This document shows positions 55,840-64,000 of a stretch of 64,000 bases of DNA, piece after piece. Source of the DNA: Pseudogracilibacillus sp037892545 (GTDB lineage: Bacteria; Bacillota; Bacilli; Bacillales; Amphibacillaceae); the NCBI RefSeq assembly GCF_037892545.1, contig NZ_JBBKBG010000004.1, forward strand, positions 1 to 64,000. Direction: 5' to 3'. A program made the translations under genes and the position numbers. Position 1 is the stretch's first letter. Each line of letters starts with the position of its first letter. The notes beneath the pieces are model-generated. The model saw only the letters and a list, made by a program, of their open reading frames with translations, was not told the origin of the DNA and made no database searches.

Positions 55840-57006
55840 ATGTTGTTTTCAAAGGCTGAGTATGAAAAAAGGATACAAAAAACAAAGGAAAGTATGCAGT
55901 CTCGTGGGATTGATGTATTGTTGTTAACAGACCCAGCAAACATGAATTATGTAACAGGATTTGATGCATGGTCGTTTTATGTGCATCAATTAATTATCGT
56001 TACATTGGACCATGATGAACCGATATGGGTTGGTCGCGGCATTGATGCAACTGCTGCACAATTTACGACATGGTTAAAAGATGAAAACATCCTTTCCTAT
56101 CCAGATCATTATGTGCAAGCAACGGATCGCCATCCGATGGACTTTGTTGCCGATTTGTTAGAAGAGATGAATCAGGATACTAAGACGATTGCTGCTGAAT
56201 TTGATGCATATTATTTTACAGCGAAAAACTATATTCAATTAACGAAAAAGTTGCCCAATGCTAGTTTTGTCGATGGAACGAGTTTAGTCAACTGGATTCG
56301 CATTGTAAAATCGGATGAAGAGATACAATTAATAAAGCGAGCTGCAAACATCGTAACGATGACGATGGAACATGCAATAGAACAAATACATGCCGGTGTG
56401 AGACAATGTGATGTCGTAGCAGAAATTTATCATAAACAAATTTCTGGCACAGAAGCATATGGGGGAGATTATACTGCGATTGTTCCGTTGTTACCGACTG
56501 GTGAAAAAACATCTGCCTGCCATTTGACTTGGACAGATGAAGTGTACAAAGAAGGAGATCCAGTCATTTTAGAACTTGCTGGTTGTCATAAACGATACCA
56601 TTCTCCGCTTGCAAGGACGATGGTCATTGGTGAGCCGACAGATCAATTAAAAGAGTTGGCAGATGTAGCAGTAGAAGGAATGGAAGCGGCTTTATCTATT
56701 ATTAAGCCGGGTGTAACATGTGAAGAGGTGGAACTTGCGTGGCGAACATCCATTCAAAAACGTGGCTATGAGAAAGAATCGCGGATTGGATATGCGACAG
56801 GATTAAACTATCCGCCAGATTGGGGCGAGCATACGGCTAGTTTAAGACCGGGAGATAAAACAGTGTTACAACCAAATATGGTATTTCATATGATTCCAGG
56901 GTTATGGTACGATCATATCGGTATGGAAATAAGTGAAACATTTCGTGTGACAGAAACAGGGGTGGAAGTATTAGCAAACGTAGACAGAAAATTATTTATA
57001 AAGTAA
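55840..57006 (+). CDS. doeA: Ectoine hydrolase (DoeA)
   Basis: A 388-residue pita-bread-fold (M24-like) hydrolase that opens the ectoine ring to acetylated diaminobutyrate. NYVTGFDAWSFYVHQLIIV near the N-terminus is the typical DoeA/EutD segment. The C-terminal domain keeps the fold (GGDYTAIVPLLPTGEKTSA, GYATGLNYPPDWGEH) but replaces the usual metal-ligand Asp pair by ILELAGCHKRYHSPLAR, as in ectoine hydrolases rather than metallo-aminopeptidases. GAGGGTG precedes the ATG. A terminator lies before it and another after it. Confidence 0.88.
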   Translation: MLFSKAEYEKRIQKTKESMQSRGIDVLLLTDPANMNYVTGFDAWSFYVHQLIIVTLDHDEPIWVGRGIDATAAQFTTWLKDENILSYPDHYVQATDRHPMDFVADLLEEMNQDTKTIAAEFDAYYFTAKNYIQLTKKLPNASFVDGTSLVNWIRIVKSDEEIQLIKRAANIVTMTMEHAIEQIHAGVRQCDVVAEIYHKQISGTEAYGGDYTAIVPLLPTGEKTSACHLTWTDEVYKEGDPVILELAGCHKRYHSPLARTMVIGEPTDQLKELADVAVEGMEAALSIIKPGVTCEEVELAWRTSIQKRGYEKESRIGYATGLNYPPDWGEHTASLRPGDKTVLQPNMVFHMIPGLWYDHIGMEISETFRVTETGVEVLANVDRKLFIK

Positions 57007-57014
57007 TGATTCGA

Positions 57015-57063
57015 TGAACAATTTAGTAAAGTGTATATTGTTACTAAGTTGTTCATTTTTTTA
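57015..57063 (+). terminator. Terminator after doeA
   Basis: TGAACAATTTAGTAA (57015-57029) and TTACTAAGTTGTTCA (57041-57055), 14 of 15 paired with one G-U, then seven T. Confidence 0.92.
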
Positions 57064-57117
57064 TGCAACAGGGATAAATGTCCATGATATACTAAGATAA
57101 GAAGTGGAGGGTAATAC

Positions 57118-57387
57118 ATGATTTCAAAAAAGACATTGCTTCATAAGATGGACCAAGCACTACAATTAGCGAAACAAACGTCGAATGAAGAGGTTATGAG
57201 ACAGCAAATACAAAAAGTACATGTATTAGCGGAATTAATCATTGAAGAAACATCTATGACCAAAATGTCTACACAATCGATGGGTGTTCCTAATCAAATA
57301 GAAACGAAAAAGATCGTTACACCAGAACAGGTAGAACATCAAACAATAGACCATCAAGATGATGGCACATCGATTTTTGACTTTTAA
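57118..57387 (+). CDS. ywdI: YwdI-like protein (DUF5327)
   Basis: An 89-residue, helical, hydrophilic protein with LLHKMDQALQLAKQTSNEEV and KVHVLAELIIEE, and a C-terminal SIFDF. Its place before ywdK and pta and its composition fit B. subtilis YwdI. Function unknown. GTGGAGGG precedes the ATG. Confidence 0.75.
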   Translation: MISKKTLLHKMDQALQLAKQTSNEEVMRQQIQKVHVLAELIIEETSMTKMSTQSMGVPNQIETKKIVTPEQVEHQTIDHQDDGTSIFDF

Positions 57388-57426
57388 TAAGCAAATCAAT
57401 AGAAAAGGAAAGGGTAGGATGAGAGA

Positions 57427-57795
57427 ATGAAAGTATTTTTTGTCATTAGTGCGATTTATGGATTTTTAGCAGTTGCATTAGGAGCGTTTGGCGCACATGG
57501 ATTAGAAGGGAAAATTTCTGAAAAAGCGTTAGATGCTTGGGAAAAAGCAGTAAAGTACCAAATGTTCCATACGGGAGCATTATTAGCCGTTAGTATCTTA
57601 TTGTTAAAAGAACAGACTGGCTCATTAGTAGCGGCAGGATGGTTATTTGTTATTGGTACATTATTATTCTCAGGAAGTTTATATGTGTATGCACCGACAG
57701 GAATTAAATCTTTAGCGATGATTACACCAATCGGTGGAGTTATATTTTTAATCGGATGGATCTGTTTCGGAATAGCCGTTTCGAAATTATTTTAA
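57427..57795 (+). CDS. ywdK: DUF423 membrane protein, YwdK-like
   Basis: A 122-residue protein with four membrane helices and the DUF423 signature AVALGAFGAHGLEGKISEKA followed by WEKAVKYQMFHTGAL. Function unknown. 39 bp after ywdI, so likely in one operon. Its stop overlaps by 4 bp the stop of a convergent minus-strand gene. Confidence 0.88.
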   Translation: MKVFFVISAIYGFLAVALGAFGAHGLEGKISEKALDAWEKAVKYQMFHTGALLAVSILLLKEQTGSLVAAGWLFVIGTLLFSGSLYVYAPTGIKSLAMITPIGGVIFLIGWICFGIAVSKLF

Positions 57796-58040
57796 TATAG
57801 AAATAATAAAATAAATATGCATAAAATGGATATGGTTCTGCATAATTGTAGAACACTTTCATAAGATCGAGCCATTTTATATAATAAAAACGCATCCAGA
57901 ATGAGATTGCAAAGAATAAAGAAAGCAGCAAGTATGATCGTTAACAACATTGTTTTAAAAAAGCTAATCAAAATAAATATGATCGCACAACAAAGAGAGA
58001 GTGATTGGAAGATGTCCATTTTAATTAGTGGATGATACAA
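57792..58040 (-). CDS. Small membrane protein, ~82 residues
   Basis: No family recognised. The frame has three hydrophobic helices (SLCCAIIFILISFFKTMLL, ILAAFFILCNLILDAFLLY, ISILCIFILLFLY) and a start TTG at 58040 seven or eight bases after GAGAGGGGG. A longer frame from ATG 58094 has no good ribosome site. It converges on ywdK with overlapping stops. The AT-rich strand could produce such a frame by chance, so I keep moderate confidence. Confidence 0.5.
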   Translation of the reverse strand: MYHPLIKMDIFQSLSLCCAIIFILISFFKTMLLTIILAAFFILCNLILDAFLLYKMARSYESVLQLCRTISILCIFILLFLY

Positions 58041-58127
58041 CTTCTGTCCCCCTCTCTTTTTTATGTCATTATATGCGTATAAAAAGAAAAACATGTGATG
58101 AAATCTCGTAAAAGGTATAAAAATAAC

Positions 58128-58155
58128 TTCACAAATGTTTTAAATTGTATATAAT
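58128..58155 (+). promoter_or_regulatory. pta promoter
   Basis: TTCACA (58128-58133), 16-bp spacer, TATAAT (58150-58155), about 47 bp before the pta start. Confidence 0.6.
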
Positions 58156-58201
58156 AAAGTTATCGGACTATCGAAAATGAGAGAAGAGGAGAATGCATGC
58201 G

Positions 58202-59176
58202 ATGAGTGATTTGTTTGAAGTGTTAAAAGGGAATTTACGTCATGGTGAACAAAAAAAGGTAGTATTTCCAGAAGCAACAGATGAAAGAATACTAGTTGCG
58301 GCATCAAGATTAGCACAAGATGAATTAGTTCAGCCTATTTTAATTGGAAATGAAGCAGCAATTAAAGCTGCTGCTGACAAGTTACAAGCAGATGTAACAG
58401 GCACGACTATTTTAGACCCAGACAATTATGACGCATTCGATGAGATGGTTGACGCTTTTGTAGAAAGAAGAAACGGAAAGGCAACGCAAGAAGACGCGAA
58501 GAAAATTTTGAAAGATGCGAATTATTTTGGTACGATGCTTGTGCATATGAATAAAGCGGACGGGCTAGTAAGTGGAGCCGCTCATTCAACAGGTGATACG
58601 GTACGTCCAGCATTACAAATCATTAAAACAAAAGAAGGCATTAGTAAAACATCCGGTGTATTCATTATGGTACGAGAAGAGGAGAAATATGTATTTGCCG
58701 ATTGTGCAATCAATATTGCACCGACTAGCGCCGATTTAGCAGAAATCGCGGTAGAAAGTGCACGTACTGCAAAATTGTTTGATATTGAACCAAGAGTAGC
58801 GATGTTAAGTTTCTCCACAAAAGGTTCCGCAACATCCGAAGAGACAGAACGTGTAATTGAAGCGGTAAGTATCGCAAAAGAAAAAGATGCAAACTTAATT
58901 GTTGATGGAGAATTCCAATTTGATGCAGCATTCGTCCCAACGGTAGCAAAGAAAAAAGCTCCAGATTCCGAGATTCAGGGGGACGCAACGGTATTTGTAT
59001 TTCCAAGTCTAGAGGCTGGAAATATTGGATATAAATTAACTGAGCGTCTAGGTGGTTTTGAAGCAGTAGGACCAATTTTGCAAGGATTAAATAAACCAGT
59101 AAATGATTTATCAAGAGGATGTAGTGAAGAAGATGTGTATAAACTAGCATTAATAACAGCGGCACAAGCTGACTAA
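58202..59176 (+). CDS. pta: Phosphate acetyltransferase
   Basis: A 324-residue enzyme interconverting acetyl-CoA and acetyl phosphate, the first step of acetate overflow. Motifs: KVVFPEATDERILVAASRLA, DGLVSGAAHSTGDTVRPALQ, and FVFPSLEAGNIGYKLTERLG. The short, single-domain Bacillus form. Start at ATG 58202, nine bases after GAGGAGA; the ATG at 58193 directly abuts that site. Acetate released by DoeB in ectoine use could feed the same pool, though the genes are separately transcribed. Confidence 0.94.
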   Translation: MSDLFEVLKGNLRHGEQKKVVFPEATDERILVAASRLAQDELVQPILIGNEAAIKAAADKLQADVTGTTILDPDNYDAFDEMVDAFVERRNGKATQEDAKKILKDANYFGTMLVHMNKADGLVSGAAHSTGDTVRPALQIIKTKEGISKTSGVFIMVREEEKYVFADCAINIAPTSADLAEIAVESARTAKLFDIEPRVAMLSFSTKGSATSEETERVIEAVSIAKEKDANLIVDGEFQFDAAFVPTVAKKKAPDSEIQGDATVFVFPSLEAGNIGYKLTERLGGFEAVGPILQGLNKPVNDLSRGCSEEDVYKLALITAAQAD

Positions 59177-59182
59177 TGATGG

Positions 59183-59229
59183 AAAAGAAGTGGAGAGACG
59201 AATACTTGTCACTCCACTTCTTTTTATTT
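59183..59229 (+). terminator. Terminator after pta
   Basis: AAAAGAAGTGGAG (59183-59195) and CTCCACTTCTTTTT (59212-59225) pair around a 16-nt loop, then TATTTT. Confidence 0.93.
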
Positions 59230-59243
59230 TATCACTAGTGTAC

Positions 59244-59271
59244 GGCTCAACAATAGATGGTGTTGGTGTAA
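59244..59271 (+). mobile_element. ISL3-type terminal sequence, solo
   Basis: GGCTCAACAATAGATGGTGT followed by TGGTG matches the termini at 11460 and 40668. It runs straight into inverted repeat copy C with no transposase sequence. Confidence 0.45.
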
Positions 59272-59375
59272 AAATGCACGTAGACTCCTGCGTGAAAGAA
59301 GGCCTAGATAAGACAAGGGAAGGCAAAGCCTGATCTTGGCTTAGCAGCCGCACGCGGAAAGCGGAGTACATTTCC
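59272..59375. repeat. ~105-bp long inverted repeat, copy C
   Basis: Nearly identical to the reverse complement of 11634-11739, including GACTCCTGCGTGAAAGAAGG, GGCAAAGCC and CACGCGGAAAGCGGAGTACA. Outer arms AAATGCACGT and TACATTT pair imperfectly. Confidence 0.85.
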
Positions 59376-59403
59376 GAAGTGACATATTCACGTTAACACA
59401 ACA

Positions 59404-60261
59404 TTACGATGGATTGTATGAACGAATGGCTTCATTCCGTTTTAACATTTGTTCGTATCGTTTTTGGAAAATCGCTTCTTCCTCTTCGATTAAGTTACTT
59501 TCTTCCAATTGAACGCCTTTTTCCTCTAAAATAGAGCGAATGTCCTCTATTACTTCTTGCACCGTAAACTGTTGGTCGAGCAGTTCGTTGATGGAACTCA
59601 TAACATGAGGGTTCACTTCTGGGTAAGCCATCTTCGTTTTCGTATCTTTTTTACTTCGGCGATAAAACTCTCTTACAATCGACGCACGTTCATAACTAGA
59701 GCCCTCAATATCCATATATATTTGAACCGCAATCCCATTTCGGACGCGTCGTTGTGAAATGCCGGCGAACTTTTTACCACGGATACTTAAATCATAATCA
59801 CCCGGGCAATAAGATCCGACAATCTCGTAAGCTTTAATTTCATCTGTATAAGGGGCAAAAAGTAGTTGTACGAGCTCAAACATCATATCATACCCATCAT
59901 TAATCGATACTTCTTGATTGCCTGGGATAATGATCGACATATTTAGTACACCGCGATTTAATAATACTGCAAGCCCACCAGAATTCCGAATAACCGCATG
60001 GAAATGTTTTTCTTGCAAAAATTGTAACCCATCTTCTAAATGTGGTAATTTCCCATCGATAATGCCGAGAACGACAACATTTGGATGGACCCAAAATCGG
60101 ACGGTTGGATGTACCGTATGTTGTCCGACCATCGTTGCAATCGCATCATCCACCGCAAAATCTGAAAGAGGTGTATTATCTCTATTAAAAATGGTCGTTT
60201 CTTTGGAGTGGTCGATCAACCTCACTTTTTCGTGGCTTAATAATAAAGCTAATTTATGCAT
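59404..60261 (-). CDS. lipL: Octanoyl-[GcvH]:protein N-octanoyltransferase
   Basis: A 285-residue lipoate-ligase-fold enzyme that moves octanoyl from GcvH to E2 subunits in lipoate assembly. The active-site Cys lies in GSYCPGDYDLSIRGKKFAGISQ, together with the conserved Lys; RNSGGLAVLLNRGVLNMSI is the substrate-pocket segment. The C-terminal ~50 residues are charged and helical. AAGGATC precedes the ATG. In B. subtilis lipL (ywfL) also lies next to pta. Confidence 0.9.
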   Translation of the reverse strand: MHKLALLLSHEKVRLIDHSKETTIFNRDNTPLSDFAVDDAIATMVGQHTVHPTVRFWVHPNVVVLGIIDGKLPHLEDGLQFLQEKHFHAVIRNSGGLAVLLNRGVLNMSIIIPGNQEVSINDGYDMMFELVQLLFAPYTDEIKAYEIVGSYCPGDYDLSIRGKKFAGISQRRVRNGIAVQIYMDIEGSSYERASIVREFYRRSKKDTKTKMAYPEVNPHVMSSINELLDQQFTVQEVIEDIRSILEEKGVQLEESNLIEEEEAIFQKRYEQMLKRNEAIRSYNPS

Positions 60262-60352
60262 AAAAATGATCCTTCTTTCAAACTAAGTTTTAACTAACCT
60301 AAAAGTATTATATAATAGAATGAAATGGGATGGAAAGAAACGGGTGATAAGT

Positions 60353-61663
60353 ATGGAATACAAAGAGAAACAATTAGACGAAGTAAAAGTATTTAAAGAC
60401 CCTGTACATCGATATGTTCATGTACGTGACCAAGTTATATGGGATTTAATCGCTACAAAAGAGTTTCAACGATTACGTAGAATTAAACAATTAGGAACGA
60501 CATATGTTACGTTCCATGGTGCAGAGCATAGTCGTTTTAACCATTCGCTCGGTGTATATGAAATTGTTCGCCGAATGATTAAAAATTTCCATCAAGATGA
60601 AGGGTGGCATCCAGAGGAAAGATTAACAGCGCTTTGTGCCGCATTGTTACATGATTTGGGACACGGTCCTTTTTCACATTCTTTTGAAAAAGTATTTGGC
60701 CTAGATCATGAACAATTTACACGAAATATTATTTTAGGAGATACGGAAGTTAATGAAGTGTTGAAAAGAGTAGACGAAACATTTCCAGAAAAAGTAGCGA
60801 GTGTCATTCAAAAAACGTATAAAGATAAACTAGTCGTTAGTATGATTTCGAGCCAAATTGATGCAGACCGCATGGATTATTTATTAAGAGATGCCTATTA
60901 TACTGGTGTGAGTTATGGTCATTTCGATATGGAAAGAATATTGCGTGTCATGCGTCCAACAGAGGATCAAGTCGTCGTGAAAGTAACGGGAATGCATGCG
61001 GTAGAAGACTATATTATGTCACGCTACCAAATGTACTGGCAAGTATATTTTCATCCTGTAACGAGAAGTGCAGAAGTAATTTTAACGAAAATTTTTAAAC
61101 GAGTAAAACATTTATACAAGGCTGGTTATGCATTTCAAATTGAGCCGACATTATTATTGCCGTTATTTAAAGGAGATGTGGATATCGATAGTTACTTACA
61201 GTTAGACGAATCTGTCGTGAACTATTACTTTCAACGTTGGCAATATGAAACAGACCCGATTTTATCCGACTTATGTGATCGTTTTGTGAATCGTCGTTTA
61301 TTTAAGTATATTGAATATGACCCAGAGAGAGAAAAAAATAAATTAGATAAATTACAAGCACTTTTCCAACGAGCAAATATTGATTCGACTTACTATTTAA
61401 CCATCGATTCTTCCAAAGATTTACCTTATGATGTATATCGAAAAGGAAAAGACCGTGTACCGATTTATTTACAAACATCTTCTGGAGAAGAGAAAGAACT
61501 TTCGACACACTCTGTTATTGTAGAAGCAATTACTGGTAAAACAAGGGAAGATCATAAATTATATTATCCAAGTGAAAAAATTGCAGCGATAGAAGATACA
61601 TCGTTACGAGAAGAAATTTTAAAGCTACTACACGTTCGTTCTTCACATAATATGATACAATGA
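60353..61663 (+). CDS. ywfO: HD-domain nucleotide phosphohydrolase, YwfO-like
   Basis: A 436-residue HD-superfamily protein related to SAMHD1-type dNTPases. Metal-binding residues: HSRFNHSLGVYEI (His), ALLHDLGHGPFSHSFE (HD), and SQIDADRMDYLLRDAYYTGV (Asp). Dimer and substrate loops follow. Likely cleaves (d)NTPs in nucleotide pool control. Start at ATG 60353 after GGGTGATA; a longer frame from 60320 adds eleven unconserved residues. ywhD follows 37 bp later. Confidence 0.88.
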   Translation: MEYKEKQLDEVKVFKDPVHRYVHVRDQVIWDLIATKEFQRLRRIKQLGTTYVTFHGAEHSRFNHSLGVYEIVRRMIKNFHQDEGWHPEERLTALCAALLHDLGHGPFSHSFEKVFGLDHEQFTRNIILGDTEVNEVLKRVDETFPEKVASVIQKTYKDKLVVSMISSQIDADRMDYLLRDAYYTGVSYGHFDMERILRVMRPTEDQVVVKVTGMHAVEDYIMSRYQMYWQVYFHPVTRSAEVILTKIFKRVKHLYKAGYAFQIEPTLLLPLFKGDVDIDSYLQLDESVVNYYFQRWQYETDPILSDLCDRFVNRRLFKYIEYDPEREKNKLDKLQALFQRANIDSTYYLTIDSSKDLPYDVYRKGKDRVPIYLQTSSGEEKELSTHSVIVEAITGKTREDHKLYYPSEKIAAIEDTSLREEILKLLHVRSSHNMIQ

Positions 61664-61700
61664 CGGTAAATGGTGATATGGAAAGGGGAGCTTATCTTTA

Positions 61701-62210
61701 ATGGATAAAAAGAAAAAAACGACACAACAATTTACAATTATAAAAGATGACTCTACAGACGGTCATGGTGGATATGGTATTGGCTCTATTTCATTAGAGA
61801 ATATGTCCTCCATCATTGTGGACCCGAATGAAAATAAAGCATATGTGGATATGGATGCAATGCATGCCAGAAGCGAAATAGAACGTCGCGTAAAATATTT
61901 TAATGACCGTTCGGAAGTACCTGACGGATTATTATATTGGATTGTTTGGGTGACAGTAGAACGTGGGGAAGATGGACCTTATTATGCAGGTGTGACGGCA
62001 AGTGAGTTACGAGTCGATAAGCCGAATAAACGTGCCTATAAGTCTTTACCTGAACATGTGATCCATATGGAGAAGTCATTAAAACATAAAGTAATCGTCG
62101 ATCATATGGATGAGAAATCTCGTCGTTTATTATGTGATTTCTTAAAAGATTTTGATGAAAATATGTGGGAATTTTCATCAGATGAATTAAAAACAGCACT
62201 CGAATTTTGA
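61701..62210 (+). CDS. ywhD: YwhD-family protein
   Basis: A 169-residue soluble protein with FTIIKDDSTDGHGGYGIGSI, MHARSEIERRVKYFNDRSEV, LYWIVWVTVER and YKSLPEHVIHMEKSLKHKVI, matching YwhD of Bacillus. Function unknown. AAAGGGGAG precedes the ATG. Position before pbpG also matches B. subtilis. Confidence 0.85.
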   Translation: MDKKKKTTQQFTIIKDDSTDGHGGYGIGSISLENMSSIIVDPNENKAYVDMDAMHARSEIERRVKYFNDRSEVPDGLLYWIVWVTVERGEDGPYYAGVTASELRVDKPNKRAYKSLPEHVIHMEKSLKHKVIVDHMDEKSRRLLCDFLKDFDENMWEFSSDELKTALEF

Positions 62211-62314
62211 ACAGTTTGTGACAAAAATTTAACTTAATAGTTAACTCTTGTACTTTACGTATATAGTTTGTAATATAGAATGTACATGGGCTACTCATGT
62301 ATTGCTAGGACAAT

Positions 62315-62349
62315 AAAGAAACCGACCTCCATCCAGGGTCGGTTTCTTT
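62315..62349. terminator. Bidirectional terminator
   Basis: AAAGAAACCGACC (62315-62327) and GGTCGGTTTCTTT (62337-62349) are perfect arms between convergent ywhD and pbpG. Confidence 0.95.
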
Positions 62350-62351
62350 AA

Positions 62352-64000
62352 TTATGTCGAAGAATGCAAAAAGAGTTGCCAAAACGGTATATTTACATTG
62401 GTTTGTTCATCCGAGCAATACGTGGTCGGTTCAGTTCCTTTTTCAAAATAAGCTGTTCGTCTTACTTCACACTGTTCTGTTGCTAGTAAGCCTGTTTTCG
62501 GGTCGATTACTTTTTCAACGAGTCCATCTGGTTTTTGGAAGGCTTCTTCTTCCACTGTTTCATGGGCTCGTTCCATCGTTTCTGCCCATACTTTTTTGGC
62601 AATTAGTTTTTCCTCGTTTACTTGTATCGTCGTATTTTGGTCATATCCCGTCCAAACACCCGTAACGAGTGTCGGTGAAAAGCCAATCATCCAACTATCG
62701 GCATCCGTTGTACCTGATTTTCCTGCATATTCTCTCGTTAACATTGGTGAAATGGAGGCGCCGGTAACGGTCATATAATCATTTAAGCGCTCATCAAACA
62801 TGCCTTTCATTAAATCGATTAAAATATAATTTTTTCTTTCATCTAACACTTGCTCTTCTTCACTAGCATGTTCATAAAGTACTTTGCCATCTGGTCGAGT
62901 AATTTTTTCGATGGTATAACTTTGTGCAAACTTTCCGCTATTTGCAATCGTACGATATCCATTTGTCATCTCAAGCAAGGAAATCGAAGCTGTCCCAAGT
63001 GCTAATGAAGGAACGTTCGGTAATGGTGCAGTGATGCCAAATTTTTTCGTCGTCTCAATTACAGTGTTAGCCGATAATAATACATTTGTTTTTACCGCAT
63101 AAATATTATCTGACAATGCGAGAGCCGTCATTAATGTAATTGGGCCATTTGCATAATAGTCATTGAAATTACCAGGCTCATATAATGTATCCTCAGAAGT
63201 AGTAAAGGCTGTCGGTTTGCTAACTAATACGGATGAAGGTGTAAAATGATGTTCTAATGCTGCATAATATAAAAATGGTTTAAATGTCGATCCGACCATT
63301 CGATTCGCATGGATGGTGCGATTGAAAGAACTTTCAGCATAATCCTTTCCACCGATCATACTACGAATTGCTCCGGTTTGTACGTCCATTGTAACCGTTC
63401 CTATTTGCAGCTCACTATCGGTCATATAGGTATGTACAGCTTGTTCTGCATGGTCCTGAATGGAAGGGTCAAAGGTCGTATAAATATGCAGTCCTTGTTG
63501 TAAAAGTTGTTGTTCAGACATATGTAAAATGTCGGCTGCTTCTTTTAATGTGTAATCTGTAAAATACGTGCGTGCAGAAGAAAGATCGTTTTCTGCTCGT
63601 TCAAAAGTAAGTGTCGCTTGTTTCGCCATCACATAGTCGGCTTCTTGAATGACTTTTCCCTCTCGTAATTTACTTAAAATAAAATGTTGTCTTTCTGTTG
63701 CACGTGTTTCGTCATTTAGGGGGGAATAATAAGTCGGTCCTTTTGGAATACCGGCAAGCATGGCACTTTCAGCTAATGTTAAGTCCTTCGGGTCCTTTTG
63801 AAAAAAATAGTGACTTGCATCTTCAATTCCGTAAATTCCATGTCCAAAATAAATCGATTGCATATAGGTTGCTAAAATCGTTTCTTTATCGTAAAACATT
63901 TCAAGACGAATCGTATAAAAGGCTTCTTTCAATTTACGTTCAAACGTTTTTTCATTGGATAAATATAAGTTTTTAGCGAGTTGTTGTGTAATCGTGCTCG
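62352..64000 (-). CDS. pbpG: Class A penicillin-binding protein (partial, N-terminus missing)
   Basis: At least 549 residues of a bifunctional peptidoglycan synthase; the N-terminus lies beyond the right edge. Visible glycosyltransferase parts: STITQQLAKNLYLS at the very edge, KLKEAFYTIRLEMFYDKETI and YFGHGIYGIEDASHYFF. Transpeptidase motifs: SxxK in GSTFKPF, SxN in ALSDNIYAV, and KSGTTDADSW. Low hydrophobicity downstream suits an extracellular domain. Synteny with ywhD points to PbpG (PBP2d), which acts in sporulating B. subtilis. Confidence 0.88.
   Translation of the reverse strand, partial: STITQQLAKNLYLSNEKTFERKLKEAFYTIRLEMFYDKETILATYMQSIYFGHGIYGIEDASHYFFQKDPKDLTLAESAMLAGIPKGPTYYSPLNDETRATERQHFILSKLREGKVIQEADYVMAKQATLTFERAENDLSSARTYFTDYTLKEAADILHMSEQQLLQQGLHIYTTFDPSIQDHAEQAVHTYMTDSELQIGTVTMDVQTGAIRSMIGGKDYAESSFNRTIHANRMVGSTFKPFLYYAALEHHFTPSSVLVSKPTAFTTSEDTLYEPGNFNDYYANGPITLMTALALSDNIYAVKTNVLLSANTVIETTKKFGITAPLPNVPSLALGTASISLLEMTNGYRTIANSGKFAQSYTIEKITRPDGKVLYEHASEEEQVLDERKNYILIDLMKGMFDERLNDYMTVTGASISPMLTREYAGKSGTTDADSWMIGFSPTLVTGVWTGYDQNTTIQVNEEKLIAKKVWAETMERAHETVEEEAFQKPDGLVEKVIDPKTGLLATEQCEVRRTAYFEKGTEPTTYCSDEQTNVNIPFWQLFLHSST

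Overview
The window looks like chromosomal DNA of a low-GC Bacillaceae bacterium. Evidence: strong AGGAGG-type ribosome binding sites, AT-rich codon use, S-box, yybP-ykoY and cobalamin riboswitches, and many Bacillus-type genes (gltC, ypmR/ypmS, ypuA, oppABCDF, ywdI/ywdK/pta/lipL/ywfO/ywhD/pbpG). I cannot name the species. An ectoine-consumption locus fits a life in or near saline habitats, but that is inference.

Layout. 1-2.5 kb: NADP-type glutamate dehydrogenase divergent from a GltC-like LysR regulator. 2.5-6.7 kb: class I ribonucleotide reductase operon nrdE-nrdI-nrdF behind a promoter with two NrdR boxes, a cobalamin riboswitch and a terminator. 6.7-20.8 kb: housekeeping and accessory genes (two MFS exporters, a SWIM/SNF2 helicase, acyl-CoA ligase, MATE pump, lysozyme-like protein, RidA, iron alcohol dehydrogenase, YpuA), with an ISL3 relic and an unannotated 49-residue membrane protein. 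20.9-26.7 kb: oligopeptide transporter oppABCDF. 26.7-27.5 kb: a regular non-coding tandem array with a 41-bp period, enclosed by two convergent terminators. 27.5-42.2 kb: ABC-F protein, ypmS/ypmR, S-box-controlled metY, RarD, methionine gamma-lyase, cardiolipin synthase, thioesterase, aminopeptidase, a cation antiporter, and TerC behind a Mn-type yybP-ykoY riboswitch. 42.4-57.0 kb: a hydroxyectoine/ectoine catabolic and uptake locus. 57.1-64.0 kb: a ywdI-ywdK-pta-lipL-ywfO-ywhD-pbpG block; pbpG runs off the right edge.

The ectoine locus is the most coherent system. A TeaA/UehA-like TRAP transporter imports the solute. EutA, EutB and EutC are expected to convert hydroxyectoine to ectoine. DoeA opens the ring, DoeB deacetylates, DoeD transaminates and DoeC oxidises to aspartate. 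AspA, at the head of the eutB-pucR operon, would convert aspartate to fumarate and ammonia. A PucR-type regulator sits in the locus. The promoters of eutC-doeBCD and eutA-TRAP share a palindrome at identical distance from the -35 box, which looks like the regulator's operator, and a cre-like site lies before the TRAP genes.

Three further signals deserve attention: the 41-bp array (about 39 half-units starting with GATGC), double transcriptional control of the RNR operon, and three ~105-bp long inverted repeats lying beside ISL3-type terminal sequences.
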